Shown in pieces: positions 28,750-39,132 of a DNA stretch of 64,000 bases; within the stretch, counting starts at the first letter, position 1; each line of letters opens with the position of its first letter. This stretch comes from Garicola koreensis (GTDB lineage Bacteria > Actinomycetota > Actinomycetes > Actinomycetales > Micrococcaceae): positions 434,001-498,000 of the forward strand of contig NZ_JACIBT010000001.1 of the NCBI RefSeq assembly GCF_014195445.1, in the 5' to 3' direction. The position numbers and the translations under genes were made by a program. The notes beneath the pieces are model-generated. The model searched no databases, was not told the DNA's origin, and was given only the letters and a program-made list of their open reading frames with translations.

Positions 28750-29030
28750 CAGCGGGCCCGGCAGCGGCACGCTGCGCATCCCTGAGCCTGTCGTGAACCT
28801 GTAGTGGGCGTTACGTGCCGGAAAACACCAGCGTGGTCGGATTATTGCGGCGCATATCGCCCACTTGCGACGGCAGCGGCCCGCGCCGGGCCCGATACCA
28901 CGCTGGGAGGTCCCAGTTCCCCAAACAGCGGGGGACCGGGGCGCCGACGCATCCAGAGATTGGTAATCTGAGCACTGAGAGCCGGGCCCCGGCTTGAGCG
29001 CCGCACGATGAGAAGGGAAGCTTGCAGACG

Positions 29031-30257
29031 ATGACCGCAGCCACACTCAGCACCCTGATGGCCGAAGGTCTGACCGGCCGCATCGTGCTGGTCCGCTCAG
29101 ACCTGAACGTGCCGCTCGCCGAGGGCCGGGTCACCGATGATGGCAGAATCCGTGCCTCCCTGCCGGTGCTGGAGAAGCTGGCCGGAGCAGGAGCCCGAGT
29201 CATCGTCACCGCCCACCTGGGTCGGCCGAAGGGGGCACCCGATCCGCAGTACTCGCTGGCCCCGGTGGCAGAGCGCATGGAGGAGCTGGCCCACGTGCCG
29301 GTGAAGCGTGCCGAAGACCTGGTCGGCCCCGGCGCCCGCACCGCGGCGGCCGAGCTGGACGACGGCGAGATCCTGCTACTGGAGAACGTCAGATTCGACC
29401 CCCGAGAAACGTCCAAGGAATCTGCCGAACGTGCGCAGCTGGCCCAGGAACTGGCTGCGCTGACCGGTGAGCGCGGCGCCTACGTCAACGACGCCTTCGG
29501 TGCGGTGCACCGCAAACACGCCTCCGTCTTCGACATCGCGGACATACTGCCCGCCTACCAGGGAGACCTGGTCGCCGCGGAGCTGGAGGTGCTGAACAGG
29601 CTCACGGCGAACCCGAACCGGCCCTACACTGTGGTGCTCGGCGGCTCCAAGGTCTCCGACAAGCTGGCCGTGATCGAGAACCTGATCCCCAGGGCCGACA
29701 CGCTGCTCATCGGCGGGGGCATGGTCTTCACCTTCGCCAAAGCACTGGGCCACGGCATCGGCGCCTCCCTGGTGGAGGACGACAAACTGGACACCGTCAA
29801 AGACTTCATCGACCGGGCCGCACAGCAGGACTGCAGACTGGTGCTGCCCACCGACATCGTCATGGCCGCCTCCTTCGCGCCCGATGCAGAGCACGAGGTG
29901 CTCCCGCTGGAGGCGCTGGAGAGCGGCCGCCACGGCGCCGACGCCCTGGGGCTGGACATCGGACCCGAATCCGCAGAGGCGTTCGCCACCGAGATCAGCT
30001 CATCCAACACCGTCTTCTGGAACGGCCCCATGGGAGTCTTTGAGATGGAAGCCTTCGCCGGAGGCACCATGGCCGTAGCCGAGGCGCTATCCGAGACCGA
30101 CGGGCTCTCGGTGGTCGGCGGCGGCGACTCGGCAGCCGCAGTGCGTGCCCTGGGCTTCGCCGACTCCGCCTTCGGCCATATCTCCACCGGCGGCGGCGCC
30201 AGCCTGGAATACCTGGAGGGTAAGCGGCTGCCCGGCATCGAGGCCCTCGGCGCCTGA
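29031..30257 (+). CDS. pgk: phosphoglycerate kinase
   Basis: Phosphoglycerate kinase, about 408 residues, transfers phosphate from 1,3-bisphosphoglycerate to ADP. The signature VLVRSDLNVPL is near the start. KVSDKLAVIENL and LIGGGMVFTF lie centrally, with the nucleotide-binding GGGDSAAAVRALGF near the end. The ATG at 29031 is preferred over a TTG at 29022, since GAAGGGAAG (29012-29020) is too close to the TTG. The 280 nt upstream hold no gene. TAATCT near 28970 may be a -10 element. Confidence 0.97.
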   Translation: MTAATLSTLMAEGLTGRIVLVRSDLNVPLAEGRVTDDGRIRASLPVLEKLAGAGARVIVTAHLGRPKGAPDPQYSLAPVAERMEELAHVPVKRAEDLVGPGARTAAAELDDGEILLLENVRFDPRETSKESAERAQLAQELAALTGERGAYVNDAFGAVHRKHASVFDIADILPAYQGDLVAAELEVLNRLTANPNRPYTVVLGGSKVSDKLAVIENLIPRADTLLIGGGMVFTFAKALGHGIGASLVEDDKLDTVKDFIDRAAQQDCRLVLPTDIVMAASFAPDAEHEVLPLEALESGRHGADALGLDIGPESAEAFATEISSSNTVFWNGPMGVFEMEAFAGGTMAVAEALSETDGLSVVGGGDSAAAVRALGFADSAFGHISTGGGASLEYLEGKRLPGIEALGA

Positions 30258-30314
30258 ACCGCAGCTGCCACCCACGGCCGCGCCCACCCCCCCCCGACGA
30301 AAGGGAGTTATACG

Positions 30315-31127
30315 ATGACTGCACAGAAGGACGGCACGTTCACCCGCCGCCCGCTCATCGCCGGCAACTGGAAGATGAACATGGATCATATGCAGGCGAT
30401 CGCCCTGGTCCAAAAGCTGGCGTGGACCCTGGACGACGCCGACCACGACTACCGGCGGGTACAGGTCTCGGTCTTCCCGCCCTTCACCGACCTGCGCGGG
30501 GTGCAGACTCTGGTGAGGGGTGACAAACTCGACCTGGACTACGGCGCCCAGGACCTCTCCGCCCACGACTCGGGGGCCCACACCGGTGACGTCTCCGGAG
30601 CGTTTCTGCAGAAGCTGGGGTGCGCGCAGGTCCTCATCGGCCACTCCGAACGCCGTGAGAACCACAGCGAGGACGACGAGACTGTGCGCTCGAAGATCCA
30701 CGCCGCACTGCGCCACGAACTGGCCCCGGTGCTGTGCATCGGAGAGGGGCTGGAAGTCCGTGAAGCCGGCGAACATGTGCAGCACACGCTGGCCCAGCTT
30801 CAGGCAGCGCTGCAGGGCATCACCGCCGAAGAGCTGGGGGAGCTGGTCGTCGCCTATGAGCCCGTGTGGGCCATCGGAACCGGCAAAGTGGCCGGGCCCG
30901 AGGACGCCCAGCAGATGAGCGCGGCCATCCGCGCCAAACTCGCCGAGCTCTACAGCGGCGGATTCGCTGACACGATCCGGGTCATCTACGGCGGCTCTGT
31001 GAAGTCCGGCAACGTCGCCCACATCCTCCAAGGCTCCGATGTGGACGGGGCGCTGGTCGGTGGAGCCTCCCTGGACGCGGAGGAGTTCGCCAAGATCGCC
31101 CGGTTCGAAAAACACATCACCGACTAA
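30315..31127 (+). CDS. tpiA: triosephosphate isomerase
   Basis: Triosephosphate isomerase, 270 residues, interconverts dihydroxyacetone phosphate and glyceraldehyde 3-phosphate. The N-terminal Lys is in [10 protein letters not shown], the catalytic His in IGHSERRE, and the catalytic Glu in [14 protein letters not shown]. The phosphate-binding [11 protein letters not shown] is near residue 219. AAAGGGAGT precedes the ATG. It is 57 nt after pgk, probably in the same operon. Confidence 0.98.
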   Translation: MTAQKDGTFTRRPLIAGNWKMNMDHMQAIALVQKLAWTLDDADHDYRRVQVSVFPPFTDLRGVQTLVRGDKLDLDYGAQDLSAHDSGAHTGDVSGAFLQKLGCAQVLIGHSERRENHSEDDETVRSKIHAALRHELAPVLCIGEGLEVREAGEHVQHTLAQLQAALQGITAEELGELVVAYEPVWAIGTGKVAGPEDAQQMSAAIRAKLAELYSGGFADTIRVIYGGSVKSGNVAHILQGSDVDGALVGGASLDAEEFAKIARFEKHITD

Positions 31128-31180
31128 AAGCTGTATCCTGTTAGGCGCGTGAAGTCGCCCTCATACTTTGAAAGGTCTCA

Positions 31181-31432
31181 GTGTCTCTCCTGACGATTGG
31201 ACTCCAAGTCCTGCTGCTGCTGATCAGCGTGCTGCTGATCCTCCTCATCCTGCTGCATAAGGGACGCGGCGGCGGCATGTCGGATATGTTCGGCGGCGGG
31301 GTGACCAGCTCGCTGGGCTCATCCGGGGTCGCCGAACGCAACCTCACCCGACTCACCGTGGTCCTGGGCATCGTCTGGGGGCTGATCATCGTCAGCCTGG
31401 CGCTGCTCATCCAAGTCAACTCAGGCTGGTAG
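31181..31432 (+). CDS. secG: SecG translocase subunit
   Basis: SecG, 83 residues, is a small subunit of the SecYEG protein export channel. Two hydrophobic helices flank a glycine-rich cytoplasmic loop (HKGRGGGMSDMFGGGVTSSLGSSGVAERNLTR), the standard family layout. Its place after tpiA is conserved in actinobacteria. The start is a GTG with AAAGG upstream. It ends 32 nt from the convergent zwf gene. Confidence 0.92.
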   Translation: MSLLTIGLQVLLLLISVLLILLILLHKGRGGGMSDMFGGGVTSSLGSSGVAERNLTRLTVVLGIVWGLIIVSLALLIQVNSGW

Positions 31433-31464
31433 ACCAGCCGCTTCACAGGCTTCGACGACCTCCG

Positions 31465-33042
31465 CTAACGCAGCCTCCACTGGCGCCCGTCGCGGCGTAG
31501 CAGGTCGTTCGAGGACTCGGGGCCCCAGGAGCCTGGGGCATAGGGCATCGGCTGCTGCGTCTGTGACTCCCAGTGCTTGAGGAACGGGTCAAGAATCTGC
31601 CAGGAGAGCTCCACCTCACGGTGGCGGGGGAACAGGGGAGGGTCTCCCAGCAGCACATCGAGGATCAGGCGCTCATAGGCCTCGGGGGACTGCTCCGTGA
31701 AAGTGCTTCCGTAGCTGAAGTCCATGTCGACGTCGCGAATGTCCATCTGGGTTCCGGGCACTTTGGAGGCCAGGCGCAGCGTGGCACCCTCGTTCGGCTG
31801 GATCCGGATGATCAGCGCATTCTGCCCGAACTGATCCTCGTCGGCACTGGTGAACAGCAGGTTCGGGGCCCGGCGGAACATCACCGCAATCTCCGTGACC
31901 CGGGTGGCCAGCCGCTTGCCGCTGCGCAGGTAGAAGGGGACTCCGGCCCAGCGCCGGGTGCGCACACCCAGTTTGAACGCCGCAAACGTTTCGGTGATCG
32001 ACTCCGGGTCGAAGCCCTCCTCATTGAGGAAGCCTGCGATGCTCTGCCCGTTCTGCTCACCGGAGCTGTACTGACCTCGGGCGCTGGCCGCATCGAGGTC
32101 CTCGGGGACCTGCACGGCCTCCAGCACCTTCTCCTTCTCCCGCCGCAGGTGATCGGCGTCGAAGTTGATGGGCTCCTCCATGGCGGTCAGCGCCAGCAGC
32201 TGCAGCAGATGGTTCTGGATGACGTCTCGAGCGGCGCCGACGCCGTCGTAGTAGCTGGCACGGCCTTCGATGCCGATCTCCTCAGCCATGGTGATCTGGA
32301 CATGATCAACATGCTGGTTGTTCCACAGCGGTTCGAAGAGCCGATTGGCGAAGCGCAGCGCTAAGAGGTTCTGGACCGTCTCTTTGCCCAGATAGTGGTC
32401 GATACGGAACACCTCGTTGGAGGCGAACACCGACTCCACCACCTGGTTGAGCTCGTGTGCGCTGGCCTCGTCGTGGCCGAAGGGCTTCTCAATGATGACC
32501 CGGGACCAGGAATCCACTGCCGACTGGGAGCGGCGTGCCAGCCCATGGGCAGAGAGCTTCTCGCAGACCGTCTCGAAGGAATTGGGCGGGATCGAGAGGT
32601 AGAAGGCATGGTTTCCTCCCGTTCCGCGGGAGTCCTCCAGCTCCACCAGGGTCTGGCCCAAGCGGGCGAAGGCATCGTCGTCGTCGAATCCCTGGGCCGG
32701 GACGAACCGCAGCCCGGCGGCGAGCCGCTGCCAAGTCTCCGCGTTGAAGGGTGTGCGGGCGCCGGCTCGGACGTAGCTCTCCACCTCAGCGGCGAAATCA
32801 GCGTCGCTCCAGTCGCGGCGGCCGAACCCGACGACGCAGAAGCTATCCGGCAGCAGCCTGCGGTTGGCCAGATCGTAGAGGGCCGGCAGCAGCTTCTTGC
32901 GCGCCAGGTCACCGGTGACGCCGAACATCACCAGGGCGCAGGGCCCCGCCGGCCGTGAGGAGGCGCTGCCCTGCTGTGCGGCGGAGCTGGGCCGCAGTGC
33001 CTGCGCCAGGGGATCACCGTGGGGTGAGGACGTGGACCGCAT
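31465..33042 (-). CDS. zwf: glucose-6-phosphate dehydrogenase
   Basis: Glucose-6-phosphate dehydrogenase, 525 residues, makes 6-phosphogluconolactone and NADPH, the entry to the oxidative pentose phosphate pathway. The cofactor motif is VMFGVTGDLARKKL (about residue 38) and the substrate motif is RIDHYLGKETVQN (about 212). It overlaps pgi by 1 nt (TGATG) and is the last gene of the tkt-tal-pgi-zwf operon. In many relatives opcA and the 6-phosphogluconolactonase gene follow zwf. Here secG converges directly, so both are missing from this locus. Confidence 0.97.
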   Translation of the reverse strand: MRSTSSPHGDPLAQALRPSSAAQQGSASSRPAGPCALVMFGVTGDLARKKLLPALYDLANRRLLPDSFCVVGFGRRDWSDADFAAEVESYVRAGARTPFNAETWQRLAAGLRFVPAQGFDDDDAFARLGQTLVELEDSRGTGGNHAFYLSIPPNSFETVCEKLSAHGLARRSQSAVDSWSRVIIEKPFGHDEASAHELNQVVESVFASNEVFRIDHYLGKETVQNLLALRFANRLFEPLWNNQHVDHVQITMAEEIGIEGRASYYDGVGAARDVIQNHLLQLLALTAMEEPINFDADHLRREKEKVLEAVQVPEDLDAASARGQYSSGEQNGQSIAGFLNEEGFDPESITETFAAFKLGVRTRRWAGVPFYLRSGKRLATRVTEIAVMFRRAPNLLFTSADEDQFGQNALIIRIQPNEGATLRLASKVPGTQMDIRDVDMDFSYGSTFTEQSPEAYERLILDVLLGDPPLFPRHREVELSWQILDPFLKHWESQTQQPMPYAPGSWGPESSNDLLRRDGRQWRLR

Positions 33043-34691
33043 CAGCCCAGTTCGCCTACGACCTCGAGAAGTTGGGAGATGCCGGCACCTCGGTCGCTCA
33101 GGTGCAGCTGGAGCACCGGTCGGCCGTGATCGGCGAGCACCTGGGCATCACCGTCAGCCTGGGCGGAGATCAGACTGCCCAGGGTGAAGGGCCGGTCCGG
33201 GACCTGCAGGTCATGGTCAGCGGCGGCAGTGATCTGCAGAAAGACGCCGACGGCGGGCCCACCCTTGTGAAACTGCCCCGTGGAGTGCAGGAACCGGGGG
33301 CCCCAGCCGAAAGTGGTCGGCCGGCCGGACTGCGCGGCCAACTGAGGTCTGAGGTCGCCGAGCTGGGACTCTGCGATCCGGTCCAGATACGCCATCACCG
33401 CCACATAGCCGTTGTCCGGCACCCGAGCCAGCAGCGCCTGCACGGATTCGGCCACAGTTGCCTGCCCGGAGGTCAGCAGCACCTGATCACCACGGGTGCG
33501 GATCTCCACGGCGCCGTCTCGGATCGGTTCCCCGGCGGCAGGGGCGGGGGAGTCAAGCAGCCCACGCGCAGCGGCCTTGGCCGACTCCACATCCGGCTGA
33601 TCGAAGGGGTTGACGCCCAGCACGGCTCCGGCGACTGCCGTGGCGGTCTCCCACAGCATGAACTGGGCGCCCAGGCTTCCGCCGGTGCGCACCACATGGG
33701 GGGTCACGACCGTCTCCTCCGGATCGGCATCGACGGAGGCACCGTCCTCAGCCTCGACGTCTACGATCTCCACCACCAGGACATCACCGGCCTCGCGGGT
33801 CAGCTCCGGTTCACCGTCGGCGACGATCACCGGCAGCACCCCGGTGCCGTCCTTGCCGGTGGACTCGGCGATCAGCTGCTCGATCCAGGCGCCCAGCCCC
33901 ACCAGCGTCGAGCCGGCGTCGACGATCACCAGCTTGTCGCGCAGCGGGGAGGTGGCCGAGATGGCCGCCCCCAGCTGCAGGCCGGGGTTGGCCGCGTCGT
34001 CGGCGAAGAGAACCTCAGCGGCATCCTCAGCGTCTTCCAGCAGCGTCTCCACGTCGGCTCCGGCCAGCCCAGAGGGGACGAGGCCGAAGGCAGTGAGCGC
34101 CGAGTACCGGCCGCCCACCGTAGGGTCCGCGGTGAACAGTGCCCGCACACCGTCCTGCTCAGACTGCTGGGCCAACGGTGAGCCCGGATCAGTCACCACC
34201 ACTGTGCGTGACTGGGGGTCGATGCCGGCGTCGGCGAAGGCTCGCTGTACGATCCGTCGCTGCGAGTCGGTCTCCACTGTGGAGCCGGATTTGGATGAGA
34301 CCACCAACACGGTGCGGTCCAGATCCGTCAGCGTCGCTGCGACCTGCTGCGGGTCGGTGGAGTCCAGCACCACCAGGTCGACGTCGTCGCTGGCGCAGAT
34401 CACCTCCGGCGCCAAGGATGAGCCGCCCATACCGGCCAGCAGCACGCGGGTGACGCCCTCTGCGGCCAGATTCTCCCGCAGCTGACCGATTTGGCTCAGC
34501 AGTGCTTGCGCGGACTCGAAGGGGGAGACCCATCCGAGTCGTTCAGCCGCCTCACTCTCCGCAGCCGGGCCCCACAGCGTGTGGTCCTTGGCCGCCAGCC
34601 GGGAGGCAAACTCGTGATCGAGCAGGCCGGGGACCTGCGCCTCGGCACCGGCGCGGGCGGCGCCCAACAGTGACAGCGACAGCGAACTCAT
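33042..34691 (-). CDS. pgi: glucose-6-phosphate isomerase
   Basis: Glucose-6-phosphate isomerase, 549 residues, interconverts glucose 6-phosphate and fructose 6-phosphate. SIS-fold phosphate-binding stretches are visible: LLAGMGGSSLAPEVI (about residue 84) and VVSSKSGSTVETDSQ (about 129). GGRYSALTAFGL follows, with GVNPFDQPDVESAK later. It is the shorter, divergent actinobacterial type that accompanies tal and zwf, not the E. coli-like form. AAAGGAAG precedes the ATG. Confidence 0.9.
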   Translation of the reverse strand: MSSLSLSLLGAARAGAEAQVPGLLDHEFASRLAAKDHTLWGPAAESEAAERLGWVSPFESAQALLSQIGQLRENLAAEGVTRVLLAGMGGSSLAPEVICASDDVDLVVLDSTDPQQVAATLTDLDRTVLVVSSKSGSTVETDSQRRIVQRAFADAGIDPQSRTVVVTDPGSPLAQQSEQDGVRALFTADPTVGGRYSALTAFGLVPSGLAGADVETLLEDAEDAAEVLFADDAANPGLQLGAAISATSPLRDKLVIVDAGSTLVGLGAWIEQLIAESTGKDGTGVLPVIVADGEPELTREAGDVLVVEIVDVEAEDGASVDADPEETVVTPHVVRTGGSLGAQFMLWETATAVAGAVLGVNPFDQPDVESAKAAARGLLDSPAPAAGEPIRDGAVEIRTRGDQVLLTSGQATVAESVQALLARVPDNGYVAVMAYLDRIAESQLGDLRPQLAAQSGRPTTFGWGPRFLHSTGQFHKGGPAVGVFLQITAAADHDLQVPDRPFTLGSLISAQADGDAQVLADHGRPVLQLHLSDRGAGISQLLEVVGELG

Positions 34692-34750
34692 AGTCAGACT
34701 TCCTTTTCAGTCAGGTAATACGACGGCGGCGACTGCGCAGTCCTGAAGAC

Positions 34751-35884
34751 TCAGGAGTTGCGCTTCAGCCCCTCATCGATGGTGCTCAGCAGCCCCTGCC
34801 AGGACTTGTCGAACTTCTCCAGGCCCTCGCGCTCCAGTGTCTCGACGACGTCGCGGTAGTCGATGCCGGCGGCGGAGACACCGTCGAGCACCCGGTTGGA
34901 GTCCACGTAGGTGTCCGTCATCGTGTCGCCTTCGACCTCGCCCTGCTCGGCCAGCGAATTGAGCGTCTTCTCCGGCATCGTGTTGACCACACCGGCGGCG
35001 GCCAGCTCAGTGACGTAGAGGGTGTCGGAGAGGTTCGGGTCCTTGGTGCCGGTGGAGGCCAGCAGCAGCCGCTGCGGCTGACCGCCGCGCTCGGCCAGCA
35101 GGAGCCACCGTTCGGAGCTGAAGGACTCCGTGGCGATCTGGTGGGCCAGGCGTGCGTTGGCGATGGCCGCCCGGGACTTCAGCTTCTCCGTGCTGGGCCT
35201 GCCCTCTTCAGCGGCAAGCTCGAGGCGATGGTCCACCTCAGTGTCCACCCGCGAGACGAAGAAGCTGGCCACCGAGTGAATCTTGGAGATGTCCAGGCCG
35301 TCCGCGTGGGCCTTCTCCAGACCCAGCATGAACGCGTTGATCACAGCCCGGTAGCGCTCCAGGGAGAACACCAGGGTCACGTTGACGCTGATGCCCTCGG
35401 CCAGCACCGCGGCGATGGCCTCGATTCCCTCAACGGTGGCAGGAATCTTGATCATCACGTTCTCGCGGTCCACCGCTTTGTAGAGTCGCTTGGCCTCTTC
35501 GATGGTTGCCTCAGCATCGCGGGCGAGCCGAGGGTCGACCTCGATGGAGACCCTGCCGTCGACGCCGTTGGTGGCCGAGTAGACCCCGGCGAACAGGTCG
35601 CAGGCATCGCGCACGTCCGAGGTGGTGATCTCGAAGACGGCCTGCTCGGCGTCGGCGCCCCGGGAGGCCAGCTGGCTGAGCGCCTGCTCATAAGCATCGC
35701 CGGAGTTCACGGCCGCTTCGAAGATCGTGGGGTTGGTGGTGACCCCGACCACATGGTGGCTGTCGATCAGCTTGGCCAGGGACCCGGAGTTCAGCCGCTC
35801 CCGTGACATGTCGTCCAACCAGATGGAGACGCCGAGGTCGGAGAGTTCTTTGGTGTGCCGGTTTCCGGTGTCTTCTGCGGTCAT
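34751..35884 (-). CDS. tal: transaldolase
   Basis: Transaldolase, 377 residues, moves a dihydroxyacetone unit between sugar phosphates in the non-oxidative pentose phosphate pathway. [15 protein letters not shown] and [13 protein letters not shown] mark the N terminus, and the Schiff-base Lys lies in [11 protein letters not shown] (about residue 143). The length fits the actinobacterial TalB/Tal type 2 class. AAGGAGAATC precedes the ATG. It lies 25 nt downstream of tkt in one operon. Confidence 0.96.
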   Translation of the reverse strand: MTAEDTGNRHTKELSDLGVSIWLDDMSRERLNSGSLAKLIDSHHVVGVTTNPTIFEAAVNSGDAYEQALSQLASRGADAEQAVFEITTSDVRDACDLFAGVYSATNGVDGRVSIEVDPRLARDAEATIEEAKRLYKAVDRENVMIKIPATVEGIEAIAAVLAEGISVNVTLVFSLERYRAVINAFMLGLEKAHADGLDISKIHSVASFFVSRVDTEVDHRLELAAEEGRPSTEKLKSRAAIANARLAHQIATESFSSERWLLLAERGGQPQRLLLASTGTKDPNLSDTLYVTELAAAGVVNTMPEKTLNSLAEQGEVEGDTMTDTYVDSNRVLDGVSAAGIDYRDVVETLEREGLEKFDKSWQGLLSTIDEGLKRNS

Positions 35885-35909
35885 GATTCTCCTTGGGACG
35901 AGGTCGTGA

Positions 35910-38108
35910 TCAGGCGGCTGCGCGCACAGAGTCTTTGGCCGCGGCCGCGACGGCGTCGGCAGTGATGCCGAACTGTTCGTAGAGGTCCTTGTAGTCCGCG
36001 GAGCCGCCGAAGTGGTCCAAGCCTACGATGCGGCCGGCATCGCCGACATAGGGGTACCAGGTCATCGGGTGGGCGGCCTCAACGGCCACGCGCGCTCTGA
36101 CGGCCGGAGGCAGCACGGATTCGCGGTAGGTCGCCTCCTGCTCGTCGAACCACTCCAGGCAGGGGGCTGAGACGACGCGGGCAGCCACCCCCTCGGCGGC
36201 CAAGGCCGTGCGCGCCTGGACCGCCAAGTCGACCTCCGATCCGGTGCCGATGAGGATCACATCGGGGCCCACCACGACGCCGTCCCGGACAGCTTCGGCG
36301 AGCACATAGGCGCCCTTGGCTACACCCTCCACCGAGCCGAACTCCTCGGCGGTGGCCCCTGCCGCACCGCGGGCGAAGGTCGGCACCCCCTGACGCGTCA
36401 GTGCGATGCCGGCCGGACGGTCAGCGCGGCTGATCACCTCGCGCCAGGCGACGGCCACCTCATTGGCGTCAGCGGGCCGGACCACGTCCAGCCCAGGGAT
36501 CGCGCGCAGGCTGGCCAGCTGCTCCACCGGCTGGTGGGTGGGGCCGTCTTCGCCCAGCCCGATGGAATCGTGGGTCCACACGAAGATGGACCCGATTCCC
36601 ATCAGCGCCGCGAGCCGAACGGCCGGGCGCTGGTAGTCGGAGAAGATCAGAAAGGTGCCGGCGTAGGTGCGCAGCGGTGTGGAGAGCTGGATCCCGTTGG
36701 TGATCGCTGCGGCGGCGTGCTCGCGCACCCCGAAGTGCAGATTGCGCCCGTAGGGGTGTCCGGCGAACTTCTCCGTGGAGTGACCTTCCGGCACAAAGCT
36801 GGGGTCGGCGGCGATGAGCGTGTTGTTCGAGCCGGCAAGATCGGCCGAGCCTCCCCAGAGCTCCGGCAGCACTGGTGCCAGGGCATTGATGACCTTGCCG
36901 GAGGCGGCGCGGGTGGCCAGGGCGTCTCCGGCGGGAAACTCCGGCAGGCTCTTCTCCCAGTCCTGCGGCAGCTCCGCGGCGGTGAGCCGATCAAGCAGCG
37001 CCGCCCCCTCGGCGTTGCGGCTGCGCCACTCGTGGTAGGACTTCTCCCACTCTGCCCGGGCCTCGGTGCCGCGGGCGGTGATCTGCCGGGCGTGGGCGAG
37101 CACCTCCTCATCGACGTGGAAGTGCTGCTGCGGGTCGAATCCGAGGAACTCCTTGAGGCCGGTGAGTTCCTCATCGCCGAGCTTGGCGCCGTGGATGGCG
37201 CCGGTGTTCTGCTTCTTGGGGGAGGGCCAGCCGATCACCGTGCGAAGCGCGATCAGGGATGGTTTGGAGGTCTCCTGCTGCGCGGCGCTCAGTGCTCGCT
37301 GCAGCTCGGCGATGTCTTCGGCGTAGTCACCGGTCTTCAGCCAGTTCACCCGCTGGACGTGCCAGCCGTAGGCTTCGTAGCGGGCCATCACGTCTTCGGT
37401 GAACGCGATGTTGGTGTCATCCTCAATCGAGATCTCGTTGTCGTCCCAGATCACGTTGAGGCTGCCCAGCTGCTGGTGACCGGCCAGGGACGAGGCCTCA
37501 GAGGTGACGCCCTCCTGCAGATCGCCGTCTGAGGCGATGACCCATACTCTGTGGTCGAAGGGTGAGGTGCCCGGTGCGGCGTCGGGATCCAGCAGTCCGC
37601 GCATCCGCCGCTGCCCATAGGCGAAGCCGACCCCTGATGCCAGCCCCTGGCCCAGCGGCCCGGTGGTGATCTCGACTCCGTCAGTGTGCCCGAATTCGGG
37701 GTGCCCGGGGGTCTTCGACCCCCAGGTGCGCAGCTGCTGGATGTCCTCCAGCTCCAGGCCGTAGCCGGAGAAGAACAGCTGCAGGTACAGCGTCAGACTG
37801 CTGTGGCCCGGCGAGAGGATGAACCGGTCGCGACCGATCCAGCGCGGATCTGCGGGGTCATGGCGCATAACCTGCTGGAAGAGGATGTAGGCGGCCGGAG
37901 CCAAGGACATCGCCGTTCCAGGATGGCCGGATCCGACCTTCTCCACAGCGTCGGCGGCCAGCACCCGCAGGGTATCCACGGCACGACGGTCCAGATCGGT
38001 GAGGTCAGGCAAGGCGTTGACGGCGGTTTCGGTCACTTCAGTGTCCTCCAAAGGGCGGTTCGTTTCCATCAGGGGTAAGTGGAGGCACATCGTTGTGCCG
38101 GTTCTCAC
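35910..38108 (-). CDS. tkt: transketolase
   Basis: Transketolase, up to 732 residues, transfers two-carbon units using thiamine diphosphate. [20 protein letters not shown] carries the conserved His. The diphosphate-binding [20 protein letters not shown] region appears as [19 protein letters not shown]. The pyrimidine-domain Glu lies near [13 protein letters not shown], and the catalytic His near [19 protein letters not shown]. The start is uncertain: a GTG at 38108 lies only 3 nt after a -10-like TAGGCT, and ATG codons at 38090 and 38069 are alternatives. It heads the tkt-tal-pgi-zwf operon. Confidence 0.95.
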   Translation of the reverse strand: MRTGTTMCLHLPLMETNRPLEDTEVTETAVNALPDLTDLDRRAVDTLRVLAADAVEKVGSGHPGTAMSLAPAAYILFQQVMRHDPADPRWIGRDRFILSPGHSSLTLYLQLFFSGYGLELEDIQQLRTWGSKTPGHPEFGHTDGVEITTGPLGQGLASGVGFAYGQRRMRGLLDPDAAPGTSPFDHRVWVIASDGDLQEGVTSEASSLAGHQQLGSLNVIWDDNEISIEDDTNIAFTEDVMARYEAYGWHVQRVNWLKTGDYAEDIAELQRALSAAQQETSKPSLIALRTVIGWPSPKKQNTGAIHGAKLGDEELTGLKEFLGFDPQQHFHVDEEVLAHARQITARGTEARAEWEKSYHEWRSRNAEGAALLDRLTAAELPQDWEKSLPEFPAGDALATRAASGKVINALAPVLPELWGGSADLAGSNNTLIAADPSFVPEGHSTEKFAGHPYGRNLHFGVREHAAAAITNGIQLSTPLRTYAGTFLIFSDYQRPAVRLAALMGIGSIFVWTHDSIGLGEDGPTHQPVEQLASLRAIPGLDVVRPADANEVAVAWREVISRADRPAGIALTRQGVPTFARGAAGATAEEFGSVEGVAKGAYVLAEAVRDGVVVGPDVILIGTGSEVDLAVQARTALAAEGVAARVVSAPCLEWFDEQEATYRESVLPPAVRARVAVEAAHPMTWYPYVGDAGRIVGLDHFGGSADYKDLYEQFGITADAVAAAAKDSVRAAA

Positions 38109-38126
38109 TCCAGCCTACCGGCGGAG

Positions 38127-39080
38127 TCAGTATTCGTCTGCGTCCTTCCGGCTCAGACCCAGGGCGTAGCCCACCAGCTCAAGGTTCCGGTGCCTGATGA
38201 CCAGGTCGGCATGCTCGGCCAGAGCTGGTTTTGCGCAGAAGGCCACCCCCACACCTGCTGAGGTCACCATATCCAGATCGTTGGCGCCGTCGCCGACTGC
38301 GACCACATTCTGAGCATCTGCGGCATACTCAGCGGCCCACTGCTGCATCCGTCGGCGCTTGACCGTCCGGTCGACCACTTCGCCCTCGACGCGTCCGGTC
38401 AGCTGATCGTCGGCGAGCTGCAGGTGGTTGGCGGCGAAGTCGGTCAGGCCCAGCTGCTGGGCCAGCGGCGCAAGAATCTGGGTGAACCCCCCGGAGACGG
38501 CGAAGACCGGGTGCCCGTCCCGGCTGAAGGCTGCGATCAGTTCCGCAGCACCGGCGGTGGCAGAGACACGGGCGAAGGTCTCGGTGAGCACCGAGGACGG
38601 CAGCCCGGCAAGAGTCTGCACTCGCGCGTGCAGAGATTCCGCGAAGTCCAACTCCCCGCGCATGGCCCTCTCAGTGACTGCGGCGACCTCTGCGGCGCGT
38701 CCGGCATGATCGGCGAGGAGGTCAATGACTTCCTGATCGATCAGCGTGGAGTCGACGTCCATGATCAGCATCCTGGTGCCGCTGCTGTCCAGCTGTCTCG
38801 GAAGCACCGTGGTGGTGGTCCGTTCCACACCGCCCAGCTGCTCCGCAGCGTCCTCCAACAGTGAATGGATGAGCTGGGTGCCGTAGTCGTCGTCGGAGTC
38901 GGCCAGCGAGAGCCACCAGCGCACCGCGCGGACCGGGCCGGTCGCTGAGCTGAAGCTCGCCGCTTCCGCATGGTGGACGACGCCGCGGCGGTCGAACTCT
39001 GCGGTCAGTGAGCGGATGAGAGCACCGTCGAGCTGATCGGCGGCGATCATGGCAACGGCCCCGGCAGAAGCATCAGTCAT
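38127..39080 (-). CDS. serB: phosphoserine phosphatase SerB
   Basis: Phosphoserine phosphatase, 317 residues, performs the last step of serine synthesis. The HAD nucleophile motif is MDVDSTLIDQEVIDLL (about residue 107), motif II is FAVSGGFTQIL, and motif III/IV is VAVGDGANDLDMVTSAG. The first 95 residues form an ACT-like regulatory region, as in other long SerB proteins. It lies just upstream of tkt on the same strand (18 nt), so it could be co-transcribed. A minus-strand TAAGGT lies 9 nt before the ATG. Divergent from the ABC ATPase gene. Confidence 0.94.
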   Translation of the reverse strand: MTDASAGAVAMIAADQLDGALIRSLTAEFDRRGVVHHAEAASFSSATGPVRAVRWWLSLADSDDDYGTQLIHSLLEDAAEQLGGVERTTTTVLPRQLDSSGTRMLIMDVDSTLIDQEVIDLLADHAGRAAEVAAVTERAMRGELDFAESLHARVQTLAGLPSSVLTETFARVSATAGAAELIAAFSRDGHPVFAVSGGFTQILAPLAQQLGLTDFAANHLQLADDQLTGRVEGEVVDRTVKRRRMQQWAAEYAADAQNVVAVGDGANDLDMVTSAGVGVAFCAKPALAEHADLVIRHRNLELVGYALGLSRKDADEY

Positions 39081-39132
39081 AGCGGATTCACCTTATCCTG
39101 TCCGGACGTGCTCATTAGATAGTGTTGTGCTC

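Noticed and set aside
28750-29030. Riboswitch or small RNA before pgk
   Set aside because: An 8-bp inverted repeat (28803-28810 with 28858-28865) is present, but no known RNA fold is visible and the loop is long.
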